Both the position numbers and the translations under genes were made by a program. From Eremophila alpestris peregrina (Eukaryota; Chordata; Aves; Passeriformes; Alaudidae): a stretch of 64,000 nucleotides of DNA. The stretch is from the NCBI GenBank assembly GCA_009792885.1, contig WMCF01000012.1, positions 14,967,183 through 15,031,182 on the forward strand, read 5' to 3'. Below, piece after piece: positions 34,768 to 49,178 of the stretch (the stretch's first letter is position 1; every line of letters begins with the position of its first letter). The notes beneath the pieces were generated by a model, which saw nothing but the letters and a program-made list of their open reading frames with translations, was not told the origin of the DNA and searched no databases.

Positions 34768-37700
34768 CAGCATAGCTAATGGAAAGAGAGGCAAAAAGGC
34801 AAGTTGATGTGTCTCCCAGGCAGGCTGTGATGGGATAATTACCTTATTTCCTTCAAGTTTCTGAAGTGTTGCACCTAACAATATCACTGTGTTAAATACA
34901 ATGGTATATTAATGGAACAGATAGTGTATAAAAATTTTGCTTTATAATAATCATTTACAGCCACTTTAATACTTTTTTTTAAAGGAAAAAAAATAAAGGA
35001 TTATTTATTAAAATTGGGTTTTTCTCCTTGTTTAAATCATGCGAAGAATTAACCAAAGAAATTTTGATCTAGTAATCTGCTGGAAATATAGGCTAAAATC
35101 ATACCTTTATGTATGCTGATGAAGGCATTTCTACCCGCTCACAAGTCCAAAAATTCACTGTGGCTGTGAACTTATATCTCTTCTACAGGAGTTTCCAAAA
35201 TTTGTGAAGCATTGATACTTCCCAGAGCTCTTGCTGATGACTTATAGAGGGAGCTGGCTGGTCTCATAGTGTTGGCTCTTCTCTCTGTTTTCCAGCTGCT
35301 TAAGTGCGTTAACAGAAGCTAAAATTATAAAAACCACTTTCCTAAAATATTCTTGATGTGTAAGTGACTGCTGGAGCATGCAGTTGTTGTGGGTAGAGGA
35401 GGCACTCCACTGAAAAGGCAACTGAGATGGTGATGAATGTCTTGGTAGGCAAGGAAATACTGTCCACAGCATGAAGAAAAGCCTAAGAAGTCTTGCCCAA
35501 GAGAATAAAAATTCTCTCCTAATATATTTAGAGACATTACTCCAGTGACATTTCTTGAACCTAAACAGCCCAGCATGCTTAGAGTTTAATGCTTATGTCT
35601 AAAATTTAGTATGGTTAAAAATCTCGCTATAGAGGGGGAACATTTAAATGTTAGAACTTTAACGTTGCTTGTGCTACAGGCATTGTTGGTTACATGGGAT
35701 GCTACTCTGTAGCCTCTCAAAGGGTTAGTCGTGTAAGCTGTAAACAATTGTTCTAGCTGTTTTACTATAGATAGACAAAAGCACTGAGTTACAGACTCTC
35801 ATCAGCCTTTCTAGAAGGTCAGAAGGGATGGACCTGAAGAAAGATACTGTAGAAGCAGTAGGTGAAGAGTAATTTTATTCTGGTTTTGATCCATCTTTTT
35901 TTCTTTTGGACACTTTAGAAGAATGATACTAAAAGGTTATTGTTCTATTCTTTTGAACAGTTCAGCTGAACTGTTACTGTTCCTTTTGCTTCTTACTGAA
36001 AATAGATGTGGATAGACTACAAAACTTAGTAGTTAATTGCTTAGTTAATACTTGAAATTAACCTATGATATCATCAACCTTTTCAATCCCTAATTGCCCT
36101 GGTCTGTCTTGGAAGAGAATATGGTAAAAGGCAGAATATACTGACAATATACTTCACATTTGTGGAAACACTGAGAGGTGATAGTGCTTGTGCAGCAGCT
36201 GAGAATGCTTTGAAATTTTCTTTGAATTCTGGCTTAATATCATAGCACATTACTATTCTGGGTTCATGGAAGAGTGACAAAAACTAAACCACAGAAATCT
36301 GTCTTCAGATATTCACAGCTGTATGGAGTCAGAAAAATCCCATACTTAAAATTCTTATGTAAGAAAGATTAAGAATCAGGAAGAGCCGTGCACAAAAAAA
36401 TGGGAAGATTTCCTCCATATTCAACTGAGCCTCCTGGGGTTTCAGATTTTGTTGAGAGTTTTTTGCCTATTGCTTCAAGAACAATAGCAGAAAAAGACTC
36501 CAGATCCTTTTCCCTTGGAAAACAGTGTAACAAAATTTCCCATTTTGAACTGAATTAAGAAAATGGGAAACACTGCAGAGCTGCTTGCTAGGTTGGGAGC
36601 TAATAGCTGACTTTCAACACAGTAGTTACAGACTAAAATTTGTTGTCATTAACTTACTTTATTATTCCTATAAAAAGGTTGTAGCTTGTTTTGATGTGCT
36701 AGGAGAGCCAGCATGCTTTCTACAGAAAAGAGAGGAATGAAGGCTATGACAATTGTAATTCAGTCATTCATGTGTCAGTCAAGCTGAAGAATTACACAGC
36801 AACAGTTGAGCAAAGCATGGTCTTCAAGAAGTAAACTCAGAATAGCTGTTCAATGTCTAGAAGTTTCTTCTCTAAGTGAAAAAACAAAGGGGAAAATCAC
36901 TCAGCTTCGCTAATTGCTATGTTTGTATTCTAAATTACCCAAAAAACAATTAGAAGAACTCTGTTTCAGTGTCAGCTTGGCTGTTTTCAACAAAAAAATT
37001 ACTCACATCCAAAATGTGTCTTTTCCTCAGCCTGAATTACAGGCAGTCATCATCTAATCAGAAATAATTGCTCTTGTTTATACGAGCAACAGCATGAGCA
37101 CCTCATGATGAGCCAACAAGCTCTACCAAAGGGGTGAAAGAGAGTATTGTAACTCTGTTATTAATTATAACTGCTCAATAATTTGGTCAATGCATGTTGA
37201 AAAGATTTGGTAAACATGTATGGAGTAGTGAAGAGAGAATCAAAGCAATGAAAACCAGATGGCTGAAAACGGAGGAAATTACTGGCAATTTTTACAGCTT
37301 TGTTCATGAATATTTTCAAAACTGAACTTTTATTTCTGTGCAACAAAGAACAGCTGAATTCCACATAATGAAGGGAGGAAAAAAAAGAAGAAAAAGCAGA
37401 TGATTCTAGGAATAGCTTAAAATTTCACCCCAGGACTCTTCCTTTACCACTTCAAGCCTCTGTGGTTTGCAAGAAAAGATAAGAAACCATCTGAGTGGTT
37501 CTGATACCTGACCAAAAAGGTAAACACTGCCTGAGTTAGTCTGGGCTCTACCTCATTGCATAGGTTTGGTTTTTACTCTTTCTTTATTTTTTCTTCTATG
37601 TTGGCTTGATTTGTGTTTGTGTGATGAATCACCTGTTATTATTTTAACGTTTATTTGCTAAATGTGGTATTGTCATCTGTTTTGCTCTATTTCCCAGCTA

Positions 37701-40700
37701 AACTTAAACTACAAAGGATAAAAAATCAGCATGTTTTTCAATGCATTAGATTGGTGATAGGTCAGACTTAGTGTAAGGCATGCTCTCATCAACAATCTGA
37801 AATTAATTCAATATGTGTGAAAGGGACAGACCCTTCTCTAATCCATTAAAGGTGACCTATGTGTGGAAGGGTGTCAGTGCAGATGTGTTTTGCATTGGCA
37901 GGGTGAAATATTAGAGCATCTCTATCTAGTTCCTGGAAAAGGTTAAAAGGTCTGCAAGTCATTATGTCTACAGATAGCCTTAGTGGCAGGGGATACCAGT
38001 CATTGTTATTTTCATGAACTACCACTTCTTGCAGTTTGGACTTTTTTTTTTTTCAGAGCTCTAAGTTAGAATCAGTATTAATGAGGCAAAGATGTTATTA
38101 CTGTCTCTTTGTGACATAGACAGGTTTTTAAATCCTCACAAACAAGTATTTTTTAAATAGGATGCATTTAGGTCTATTTTTAGCTGAAGTAGATTGAGAA
38201 TGTCTTTGAGAGCCTCTTAAGATGTAGCCCACATAGTCTCCTGGGATTACAGACCACAGCTTGAACTGTGGTGGAAGAGGTTGGAGACTCAGACATAAGA
38301 AGGAGTATGCTGTCACACAGGGCAGATTCACCCTTACCTGAAGCCTTTAGTTTGAGAAACGTCTTAGAAGCCGTGGACCTGGTGAGGGAATTATAAGATC
38401 ATTTATTCTCTAGTTCTACTAGGCTGAACACAGGCCTATACAGGGGCATCTAAATAATCTGCCCTATTAGGTGGCTCTGTTATGCTCTTACCTGCATTAC
38501 CTGCAAGCCTACTCAGCCACTCTAACACCACCCTGGCCTTAAAATGTATTAATCTGTGACCCTAAAACATTTCTCTCCCCTTTGCTATAATATAATCTCC
38601 TGCTTTGCAACCTTTCTGGCTCTCAGGAGATTGTCCAAGAGTTGTCTGACAGCCTGACCTTCTCCTTTCTCTCTGTTCTCTCTGTTCAGTGTCCTTTACT
38701 CAGCTACAGCTACAGTGAAGTTCCCAAGGAGACCCTTTTCAGCCATGTGTGTCTCATCCAAATGTGCAGCAAAGCAACTTGCAAGTTTAGAGGGTCAGAG
38801 GAGCTCTGGAGCCTCCATCACACCCAGCCTCCAGCTCTTCTAGTTAAAATTTCAGGGGTCTTCCCCAGCTATTTTGCTTTTTTAAATAATATGATGGTTC
38901 CTTCATTATATGGGATTACATTTAGAGACATTTTCCTCCATAACAGCTTCTATTCCTATCTTCATAAAATATTAGATTGCAATTACAAATTTTTCAAGTA
39001 ATTTATACCATATATCCTTCTTACTTGGAGTGATAAATCACACTTCTTTATCAGAATACTGGTATACCTAGATAGATATTTTCCTCTACACAGATCTCCA
39101 GTTCACAAATTTTCTCAAAGTTAGTACACCCTTGTGTTGAAACAATTTTACCATGCCCTAACACAGTTTTGTTATAGCTTGGTTTGTGATGAGTATTAGA
39201 TTTAACTCATGCTAGGGACAGAGCAGACTTACTCTTCTTTTTTCCTGGCACAGTCAATTTTCTGGGTTTCATCACCTTAATACAGTCCATTTCTCCTAAC
39301 CCTTCTCTTCATTTATCCCAGAATTTAGGATTCGCTGCCACTCAATATTTTTCAGAATTTTGAACAAATACCATCTCACTCCAGTGTTTCATATGTTAGC
39401 TTCTACTCCTCATTTTTTTTCTCTAAATTTATTCTCAGTCTTCTTGAGTATTAATTTACTGCTTTCCCACCAGCAGCAAAAAAAACCATGCCTTTCCCTT
39501 TCCACCAAATATGAAGTCAAATATATTGTAGCATAATGAGCAGGATTCACTTTTTCACTTCAGCATTAACATATGAAACCAGCTACAGGGTCTTATAATG
39601 GTTGATTTTACAATGCATCTTCACTTGCTTTAAAAGGGAGGAAATGAACAGCACCATTATCTCTTCCACTTACAGTATGTTGAAGTAATTTGTAAAAGTC
39701 TGAGGAACACCCAGTGCTTTCAAACCAATAAATCTTTATGGATGAAAAGGTAAGATGTGTAAAAATAAATAAAAATATGGCCCTGATCCTTGAAAATATA
39801 TTGTGTAGTTCTGTAACATCAGAAAGATTCACAAATTAAATGAATGGAGAAGATGCCCTCACTTCCATCCACTCAATTTGGGAGTGAATTAAGTAGCTAT
39901 TAAAGGAGTCAGACTGATTAAACCATGAATTCTCTCTCTGCCAAGTAGGTCTGTCACATATCCAGAAGCACAGCAAGACCTATTTGTGTCCATGAAAATT
40001 TCCATCTTCAGTGTGCAATTATCCATTAGAATTGTGACTAAGCTGATATATTATATATTCTACCCAGCTTTTAGTAGGTCTTAGTCATTCACAGCTCCAG
40101 GAGACACTTGTAGCACTCACACAGAGGTCTGTGCATCTAATTACCACCCAATGGATCCACAGATTTATTTTTTATTGTACCTATATTGTATGGAAGTGTG
40201 TTTGTTTAAATATAATGCTTCCATCGTTTTTGTCTGAACAAAGGTTTTCAGGTACATCAGACAGGTTCATTTCCCTTCCCATGAGGAAGTAAACTGTAAT
40301 GTCTTAAGTCATTATTTTCTGCAGGGTCAAAGGAGCCAGTTTCTCATTCAGAAAAGTTTGTTGGCAGTAAGTTGCCATTCTGTAGTATGTGGATTCTGCA
40401 CACTCAACTATGTAGACATAGCAATTAGGATGGAGATACTATGTGTTTCAATACCTTTAAGTTTGCCTGTGTACATTGTGACTTTCATGATACCATCATT
40501 TTGAATAGAATTCTTCCTTCCATTGAATCAGAATCACTTTATACTTCCATGAAGCTGATTCCTTTAACACAGTTGTTTTTGAGGGTTTGTGGCTATTACA
40601 TGAGTTTAGAGCTTCCCCACTCTAAGTGAGGACCACCTGTACGTTTGGGTCTCTAAATGTCTATGTGAAAAAAAACATCTTTTAATAGAGAAGAATGAGT

Positions 40701-40760
40701 GAGCTACTAAATATATTATTTGTCACAGTTTCAGGATCTCAAAATAAAAAGTAAAAAGGA

Positions 40761-41500
40761 ATAGAATCACAGAATGTCTTGGGAAGGACCTTGAAGATCA
40801 CATATTTCCAACACTCCTGCCATGGGCAGGGACATCTTCCACTAGACCAAGCTGCTCAGGGTCCCATCCAACCTGGTCTTGAACACCTGCAGGGATGGTG
40901 CATCCACAGTTTCTCTGGGAAAGCTGTGCCAGTGGCTCACCACCCTCACAGTAAAGACCTTCTTCCTCATGCCTAATCTAAATCTACTCTCAGTTTGAAG
41001 CCATTTGCCTTAGTCCTGTCACTTCATGCTGTTGTAAACAGTCTCTCTCCATCTTTCTTGTAGTCTCTCTTCATGTACTTGGAAGGCTCTAATTAGGTCA
41101 CCCCAAAGCCTTCTCTTCTCCAGACTGAACAATGCCAATTCTCTCAGCCTTTCCTCACAGGAGAATTTTTGTATCCCTCCAATCATCTTCATGGCCTCCT
41201 CTGGGCTCACTCCAGCAGCTCCCTGTCCCTCCTGTGCTGGGACCCCAGAGCTGGATGCAGAGCTCCAGGTGGGTCTCAGCAGAGCAGAGCAGAGGGGCAC
41301 AATCCCCTCCCTGCCCTGCTGCCCACGGGGCTCTGGATGCAGCCCAGGACACGTTTGGCTCTCTGGGCTGTGAGTGCCATGGCTGAGGCATGTGCAGCCT
41401 CTCAGCCACAGCACCCCCAAGTCCTTCTGGGCAGGGCTGCTCTGGCTCTGTTCATGCCCTGCCTGTGTTGACACCAGGGGTTGCCCTGACCCTGCATGAG
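40761..41500 (-). repeat. CR1 LINE, 740-bp 3' part with relic of the ORF2 C-terminus
   Basis: The + strand begins ATAGAATCACAGAATGTCTT, then GGGAAGGACC...CTTCCACTAGACCAAGCTGC, and continues through CACCCTCACAGTAAAGACCTTCTTCCTCAT, the AGACTGAACAATGCCAA...CAGCCTTTCCTCACAGGA block and the GC-rich GAGCTGGATGCAGAGCTCCA segment. This is the reverse complement of the avian CR1 3' region, so the element lies on the - strand. It is the longest CR1 copy in the window. An open frame of about 150 codons on the - strand (41019-41474) is a CR1-derived relic, not a gene. Confidence 0.95.
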
Positions 41501-41524
41501 AGCCACATTTTTATCTTTTCCAGG

Positions 41525-41605
41525 TCACTCATTATAAATATAAATATGAAAAATAGAAATAGAAGTAAATAGAAATAATAGAAATAGAAATAGAACTAAA
41601 AACAA
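41525..41605 (+). repeat. (AAATAG)n-like tract
   Basis: ATAAATATAAATATGAAAAA then TAGAAATAGAAGTAAATAGA and further AAATAG units. It lies between the CR1 and the LTR-like stretch. Confidence 0.8.
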
Positions 41606-41609
41606 ACAA

Positions 41610-41985
41610 GGAAGAACAAGAGATCCACAATACTACTGCACACCTTCTGACCAGAGCTCAGCCCCATCTCTATGTCCCAAAGAACCCCCCTTCCAGGTAA
41701 CTTCTCCAGTTTATATATCAGGCATGATATTCTGCAGTGTCCAATATCCATTTGGCCACTTTGGGTCACCTGTCCTGCTATGCTCCTTCACAGGCTTTCT
41801 TCTGATCCTCCTCACTGGCAGAGGATGAGACCTAAAAAAAGTCTTTAACTTAGTATAAACACTACTTAGCAGCAAATAAAATATCAGTGTGTCATCAACA
41901 TTATTCTCACACTGAATCTGACCAACTATAGGGAGGAAATTAACTCAACTGAGCAAAAACCAGGATATTTTTCCTTTACTTCTTT
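41610..41985 (+). mobile_element. Probable solo/fragmentary LTR of an avian endogenous retrovirus
   Basis: CCAGTTTATATATCAGGCAT, ATATCCATTTGGCCACTTTG, GGTCACCTGTCCTGCTATGCTCC and the later ...GTATAAACACTACTTAGCAG, GTGTCATCAACATTATTCTC, GAGGAAATTAACTCAACTGAGC match the order of motifs I know from a widespread bird ERV LTR family. A TATA-like TTTATATATC near 41711 and an AATAAA near 41875 fit a + orientation. No gag, pol or env sequence is visible beside it, so it is a decayed LTR remnant. Family name and exact borders are uncertain. Confidence 0.6.
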
Positions 41986-44900
41986 GCAAAAGAATCATGT
42001 CGACTGATCTGCAAAATTTATTTCATAAATTAGTGGTTCTTGTGTTTCTGCATTGCTTCAATTCAGGTTTAGGGTAATGTACATTAGCTCAAACTCACCC
42101 TCATTCAGCTTCTGCCATCTCCTGTTACAAGTTCCACTTGTACAATTTGTGTTCTATTCCTCAAATCTTGTGATATTATTTCTTTATCAGCTTTCCTCCT
42201 TTACACTGATTTACTCTTTTCCATACCTGTTAGCTGTTTCATTCTTGAAAGGCCTACCAAGGATTTATTTTCATTGTATCTCACATAATATATTAAACAA
42301 CATCCTTGTAACAAGCTGCTGCTTTAAGCATAAACCCAAATCTAAACTAGTATTCATTTATCTTTTCAAACCTAACTGGTCTGTGTAGTTATATTAAAGA
42401 CAGTCATTGATATCAATTATCTCAATGCTGCCGTTACCAACCAGAATGAAAGTCTTGTGTGAGGCACTTTTCAGTACCCAGTATGTCTGCTGATCCCTTG
42501 AACAACTTCTCTGCCAAATCAGTTCACTTACCTGAAGCTGCCTTTTCATGTGTCTGTGTGGTTCATGCAATCTCTATCTGCAAAAGTCCCCTGAAAGTCC
42601 TACTGCACAACCTCCCACTGTTCAAAATGTTGACAGGGGAACACAAACTCTCTTTTCTGTCCTGCCTGTATAGTTGATGTTCTCTACCTCTGACTCAAGG
42701 AAAGCAAGACTTTTTTAAGTGCATACATTATAAATATTGCTTGAAGCATGTCATAAGGTTTCTTAAGAATTGTCGCTTGTAGAGTTGGTGAATATTCCTT
42801 TTACCTCTGTATTTCTCTGACTTCTGAACTCCTTCTCTATGTTCCTCTGTTTGGCTCTGTTTTATAAATACTGGCTCCCTGCCACAATGAGCTATAATGA
42901 GCTGCAATGTTAATTGATATCAGTAAGTTTACAGAGTGCAGGTCATCTGCCAGAGCACTTTTCCTGAGCCTTTGATTTGCTTAGGTGTGTTGTCTGCATA
43001 TCTTTAATGGACTTCCTTCACTTTAAGGAAGATACTTTTTGAAGAAAGCACCTCATTCTCCCTTGTGCACAACAGCCCTCTGAAACCTTTCCTGCCTGTT
43101 CAGATCCCTTGTCACAGTGGCAATACTGTGCAATGGATACTGTACAGTGGATTTTGTCAGGCTGGCACTGAACAACTCTAAGTACAAATTGTTCTTCTGG
43201 TTTTGCTGGTGAGGATTTAAAAGTACTTTGCATCTGCGTTTTTTTAAACATTTTTAATGAGCAGTAATTTTTTTCAAGGCTTAGTTAAATCTCACTTTTC
43301 TTCTGAGGTGTGTGTATACTGTATGTGCATTTGTAATGTTTGGTCTACTACAAATTGAACCACAGCAGTAGGCAGATCACTTCCTAGAGAACTCAGATCT
43401 GTGTTCAAACACCAGGGTTGAGATCTTTGCTCTCATACTTCATTTCAAAGCAACAGTCAGATTTTACTGTGAGTGATTTAACATCTAGATGAAAAATCAC
43501 CTATCGTTAAATTCTTGGCTTTTTGCCACTTTCTTTGAGACAGACTTGGTAGTTCTCATCTCCATCCTGTAGCTTCATTGCAAGAAAGTATGCTACCCAA
43601 ATGGAATGGACAGTATTTTTTCCTGCTGTTCAGAGCTTAAGATCACATTCTGACATGGTATTTAAGATGTGAAACTGAGCATATTTACTCTATCAAAGAT
43701 ATTTCTGTTAAATGAGCCTCAAGAAAGTCTTTCACACCTGAAACAGGAAACTGCCACAAACCCTGTTCCAGGTTCATAAGGGAAAAGGAAAGGAGGAAAT
43801 ATATGGGCAGAGAGCAGACTTCTCAGCCTTCACAGCCAAATGGAGAATGCACAGGTTGACAGAGGACAAGAGGAAGCCAGTATTGATTTAATATGTGATT
43901 TACTCAGCCTCTTGTATTATACACAGCTGCCTCACAGCCCTTGTGCACTGAAGAATGTCTTTATGCAGGCAGGTGACAAATGTTAAGTTAGATGCTTCCA
44001 GGCAAACGTTTCTCCACACTGATGAATGTTTATTTTAGAAATAAGAAGAGTTCTTTTGTATCACTTTGATATGGTTTAACCACATAAATGACAATAATAT
44101 CTTTTTTTTTTTTAAACTAGTTTGAAAGGTCTTTGTCTAGAAAAGTGTTTACTTTTCCTGTGCAATGTTCAGTTGGCACTGGTGGAAGGGACTCTGTCAG
44201 CACTAAGCCACATCCCTAGATAATTTTCTTATAACACCTAACACCCTAGAATGACTTGGGGTTTACCATATATGTTGTGCATATGGGAACTAATCCAAAG
44301 TTGTCACCTACATAGCTTTGGCTAAAGACTACAAGTTCTACTTACATCATTTACTTTTTTCCAGACTGGTTATGGGGTTTGAGAGAGTGTTTTGTTCTGG
44401 AGGCTTGTAGCCCTACTGGGGCATCAACTAATTCTTGCATCTTGTCTTGCCATGAGTAGCTGCTTGCTAGCCAGTGCCACTTTCTGGTCCCTCCAGCTAG
44501 CAGAGATTGTCTGATCTCCAGTTCCTGTGACAACGAGGAAAGCATTTCAAAACTGAGGTTCAAAAACAGGTTTCAGAGCAGTACATTATTATCCCTGTTG
44601 TTATTCATGACACAAGAATGCCTTGGGGCTCCTGTCAAGCTGAGACTCCCATTGTGCTAGCTGGTAGAGAAAGAATAAGGTAACATCTCTGCTGTAAGGT
44701 TACTACATATCCGGGCAGCATGGACAAAGCTCAGGGGGACAAAAAATATTGTTGTGATTTTGTGATCAAATATTTTTTTTTTATCTGTCAAGATCATTTC
44801 CCCATTACAAATGGCATAGTTAAACTGGTTTTTGAAAGAATCTCTTACATTTTTAGATTTACATTAATAGTATGGAATAATCATCCTGTGGTGGTAATGA

Positions 44901-47900
44901 GGTTTTTCAGATTATTGGGCCTTTTTCGGCCATTGGGGATTCAAAGTTCTGTTTCTTTTATTCAGGAGAGTTGTATTTACATTTTAAAATGCACTGACCC
45001 TGATAATTGCAGAAACTCTTTGTTGACATGAAGTTAACTATATGCACAAGCATTCCTTAGGTAAGCCTAAATGAGAATGCTCCAGAAAATAGCAATTCAT
45101 TATTGGTCCTTTAGCAATTAGAATAATAATTCATAAAAGTGATGGTAGATCAAATTGTTAGTCTAATCAGTAATATATATTTCCGGATAGGTTTCTGTTC
45201 ATAGAATTTGTGCATTAATAATTTACTTTGTTAGTTTCTAGTTTATGGAAATGCAAGAACTGCAATGTTTCAATTCACTAGGGTTTTCATTAAATTTTGT
45301 CTAGTTTTTAGACTACACCTTTCCCTTATCATTGTGTGTAAGAGAAACTAAAGGAAAACCATTGCCTTGAAATCTGGTACTTCTGAAACTACTTCAGAAA
45401 CGACTGAGTCTACCTATCTTCAGGTGTATTATATGTCCATATAGTTGACTTAAAAAACTACTAAGATATCCTTATGGAAGAAGGAAATAATTCATTTGGA
45501 AGGTTAAAAGTTTCTGTGGTCAGTTTTGGTTTTGTAATTTTGATGACACTTGAAAGAAGTTGTATTTTTGGACCATACTCTGCTCCCTCTATATATCCAA
45601 TAGAAGCCTCTTTTCACCCATGTTCATTTGGAAAATCTTCACATATGTGTGATACATGTGATATGTGTATCAGGGTTACATTTAGTACTGATAAACATAT
45701 TCATTTCATCACATCCAGCCCTATGAATTGCCTCTTTCCTGTTATATTCCTCTTTGCTACCATCTCTAGCTAGTGGTTTTAATACAGTCTTTGCTCAGTC
45801 AGTTCAAATACTCCAAGTATTTTCTATATATCAGAGAATTATTTATCTGTATCCTGCAGTGGAGGAAAACATTTTGAAATCTGTTTTATATTAAATACAG
45901 TTGTTGAAATATTTTTTTGAAGTCTAGTTTGTGCTTACATACATAACCACTACTTAGATATTTAGGAGATGGAGATGGACAGCTGGTGAACTGATAGACC
46001 TAGGGCTGGGACAAACCAGGGGTTTAGGAGCATAGATGCACCAAAGTCCTACTGTATGATAAGGCTAAAAATACATTGTTTCTCTGTTGCCACATGTTAG
46101 TACAGCTTTGGGCAGTAGGGAAGGAGAAAGAAAAAGGGATAAAATGTATGTTTTGGACCAAAACTGTGCAATTCTTTCACCAAGCTCTGAGAAGTAATAT
46201 GGGAAGTACCAAACAGATGACTTTCAGCTGTTCTATAAGCCAGCAAGTATGCAGATTTTTTCTAAAGTCTATACCTTAACAGCAACCACAGTCAGCTTCA
46301 AAGACACCAGTTCCACTTGTGCAAGGTTCCTTTAGCTTGATTCTGTAACTACTGCATTCACCCTTTAAAGTGTAAGATTCTTTCCTACTTGAATTTTAAT
46401 TCTGGTATTGACAGATGCACATAGGACATTCTCTTTTGTATGCCCTGTGCATTGGAAGAGTCAGTACAGCCAAAACACCCAGAAGGAAAAATAGACAGGG
46501 AGGAATTCACATCTAAGTACCACATGAAATAAGACAGGACATATTTCAGTGAGCATAAGATAACATTCTATAGTAGGAGCAAAAACAGCATTGCCACAAA
46601 AAACCAGCATTATATTTTTTTTAAGATAATTAACTCCAACAGTACAAGTACTCTAAAAACTAATTGGTAAATTTAGTAGGATAATATTAATTCAAAGGAT
46701 TGCAAGCACCTTTAGTTGTTATAAAATAATTCTACAGCCCTGTAATTCTATAAGATTATCACTGATTTTCTCTGTGCTTCTTAGGACTTTGAAATTCATG
46801 TAAATAATTTATGGCTTCAGTTATTTGCACATCCCTACTCCACTCTACACAGGTCTGCTCTACTCCACATTCTTTACTTTCCATCTGTGAAAGCCCATGA
46901 AAGTCACTTGGGACTACAGAAGTACAAGGGTAAGAGGTATTTGAACTAACAGTTTGTGAGCTTCTCAAAGGAAACTCCTTTTTAATGCAGCTGGAAAGAA
47001 TTGTGAACAAACCAATGTTAGTTATGGGTGGGACAACAGATGCAACCTGCAACATTCAAAAATTTCAAACACTGGAAAAACATCCTTTCTCTTTATGGAA
47101 ACACAGCATTTCTTTCTGCAAGAAGAAACAGACACCCTATTTTGAAGTAGCCAAGATGTCCAAAGGGTTTATGTGGCTTGCTAGCCACTGAAATGGGAAT
47201 GGCCAACAGAAATATGTTGCACTAATAGCAATAATAAACAAAATGTTGCTGGAGGCAACAGCTACTGCCAGCACTTGAAAAAAAGAAATTCTGGCACCTA
47301 AGCATGTACCAAAATAGATCCTGAAGTAAGAAAATGCCTTCTTTTCACCACCTACTCAAGTGTCTTATTTTATATTGTGCCAAAACTGAAGGGTAGATGA
47401 TATTCCCATTAATTCTGACAATTTCATGGGAAAATCTGGGAAGACCTCTCCTCCTGGATCATTCATATGGAGAACATACTCCAGCTTAGTTTAACTGGCT
47501 GCCACATGTCACTCCTATTCCACTGATAAATAGCTCCCAGTACATGTGTACAGACTAGTGTCCTTAAGTGTATTATGGCCTGGAGAGTGACCACAGGAAC
47601 TTCTAACTCAGTATGCATTTATTATCAGAAAGGGCTAAATAGATTGTTGTCATTGCTCCTAAAAGAACCAGGAATATTGTCTAAAAGCAAACCACATCAT
47701 CATTAGTGAGGCTCAGGATGCATCCTTTTATAAAATCAGAGAATGCCACCAGCAGACGGAGCACAGTAGGGGAGCAATGTGCCTTTGGCCCATCAGGATA
47801 TCATCTAGGGAGGAAAAAAATATTTATTACATGCTAGCTGTTTAAATTTGTTAAGGGTGTTACTTGAAAGGGAGGAAACATGCTCAAAAAATAACTTTAT

Positions 47901-49178
47901 AAAATAAAAAGACATTAAAATTACTCAGTGATTGTACGATTGCACAATCTTAAATAATTATTTGAGTAATGTGTTTGCTAACATAATATGTTTTACATGC
48001 ACCAAGGTACTTCCATTGACTGCAGAGACCATCAGAGAGGTTTTTCTCTGCTTCTTCCACAAAATCTGCTTCATTCTGCTGACACGCTTAATAACTTCCC
48101 TACATTATCTGCCTCCATCCTCTTTGGAGCCTGAGGGTATCCTCCCACATAATCATTCTCTTTAAGCTCCTGCCTGGATTTGCTTTCTTCAAAGATGGTT
48201 CTCTGAGCGTTCCTTTTCCTGAATTTTTAATTTATTCCCTCAGCAATCAGTTTCAATAATGACAGGCTGGAAAGGAAGCTATCCTTCAGATTTAGAAAAC
48301 ATGGGACTATCTGTCTTTCATGCTTTCATTTTGGATGTGGGAGTATATCCAGGTAACATGGAGTTTTGCATAGATTTGTTGGAGAGGCTATGTCCTTATA
48401 TTTTCCTTCTGAATATGGGACTGGTTTTCTGTGTATACATTTGTACATATCTGTGAAGTTCTTCCTAGCTCAGACATGAGTGGAAGACCTAGTATTTTAA
48501 ACAATTTTCTGTGTTTAGCTGACAGAACTAGGGACTGTACAGTTCAAACAGCGCAAATCTGGTTTTAAGGTGATGAACACTGAAATACAGTTATCAACAA
48601 TCCTGTTGACACAGGATTTACATAGCTAGTTCAGAGAAGATCTAGTTCAGTGACAGGTGTTCATCCAGGGGTTGAGATGATCCCCTGCTTTCCCATTGCA
48701 TCTCTCAAGGCCTAAGTACCTCCTGTCTCAGCAGCACAGAAAATTCAGTCAGGAATAACAAAGAAATTTGTGCTCAGCATTTCAGTTTTACATTCTTCTA
48801 ACTAAGCTTTTGTTAATATCTTCCTTTATTTTTTGTTTAAGATAGGGGGAGAAAACCAGTTAATTGAATCCACTCTATTTTGAAATACATTGTCCATGCT
48901 TCTACAGACAAAAAAAAAAAATCCTACTATAGGACGCAAAACATTTCCTGCGATATTGCAGGATTTCCAGAGACTTACAGTCCAAAAACTTTTGACAAGA
49001 GATGAAAATGCAGAACTGCAAATATCCATCTTATCCTCATCCTCCAGCTGCCAGAGTGACATTGATCAGAGAAGGAAAATTCCCTTTCATTTACTGTTTC
49101 TTCATTCCGTCATAGAAAGAGAAAAATTAAGGTGAATTTATTCTGTGCTTAAGGTTTTCTCTGCTGACCCCTTCACAG

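Larger units (their letters stand above)
33359..49178 (+). other. ADAMTSL1: Intron 8 (15820 bp, the longest complete intron here)
   Basis: Holds a 740-bp CR1 (40761-41500), an AAATAG-type tract (41525-41605) and an LTR-like stretch (41610-41985). It also has a T-tract followed by CAG near 38042-38057 that mimics an acceptor but has no exon behind it. Nothing else in this intron is recognisable to me as a gene, exon or RNA. The encoded protein is continuous across it (PCPPR to WEIG), so no coding exon is missing. Confidence 0.85.

Noticed and set aside
38042..38057. T-run followed by CAG resembling a strong 3' splice site in intron 8
   Set aside because: No following open frame with TSR or Ig features and no fitting donor; exons 8 and 9 already join to a continuous protein.
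41019..41474. 151-codon - strand open frame
   Set aside because: Lies entirely within the CR1 LINE at 40761-41500; a retrotransposon relic, not a host gene.
42053..42388. 111-codon + strand frame after the LTR-like stretch, considered as retroviral coding sequence
   Set aside because: No gag, pol or env motif; composition is that of AT-rich intron DNA.
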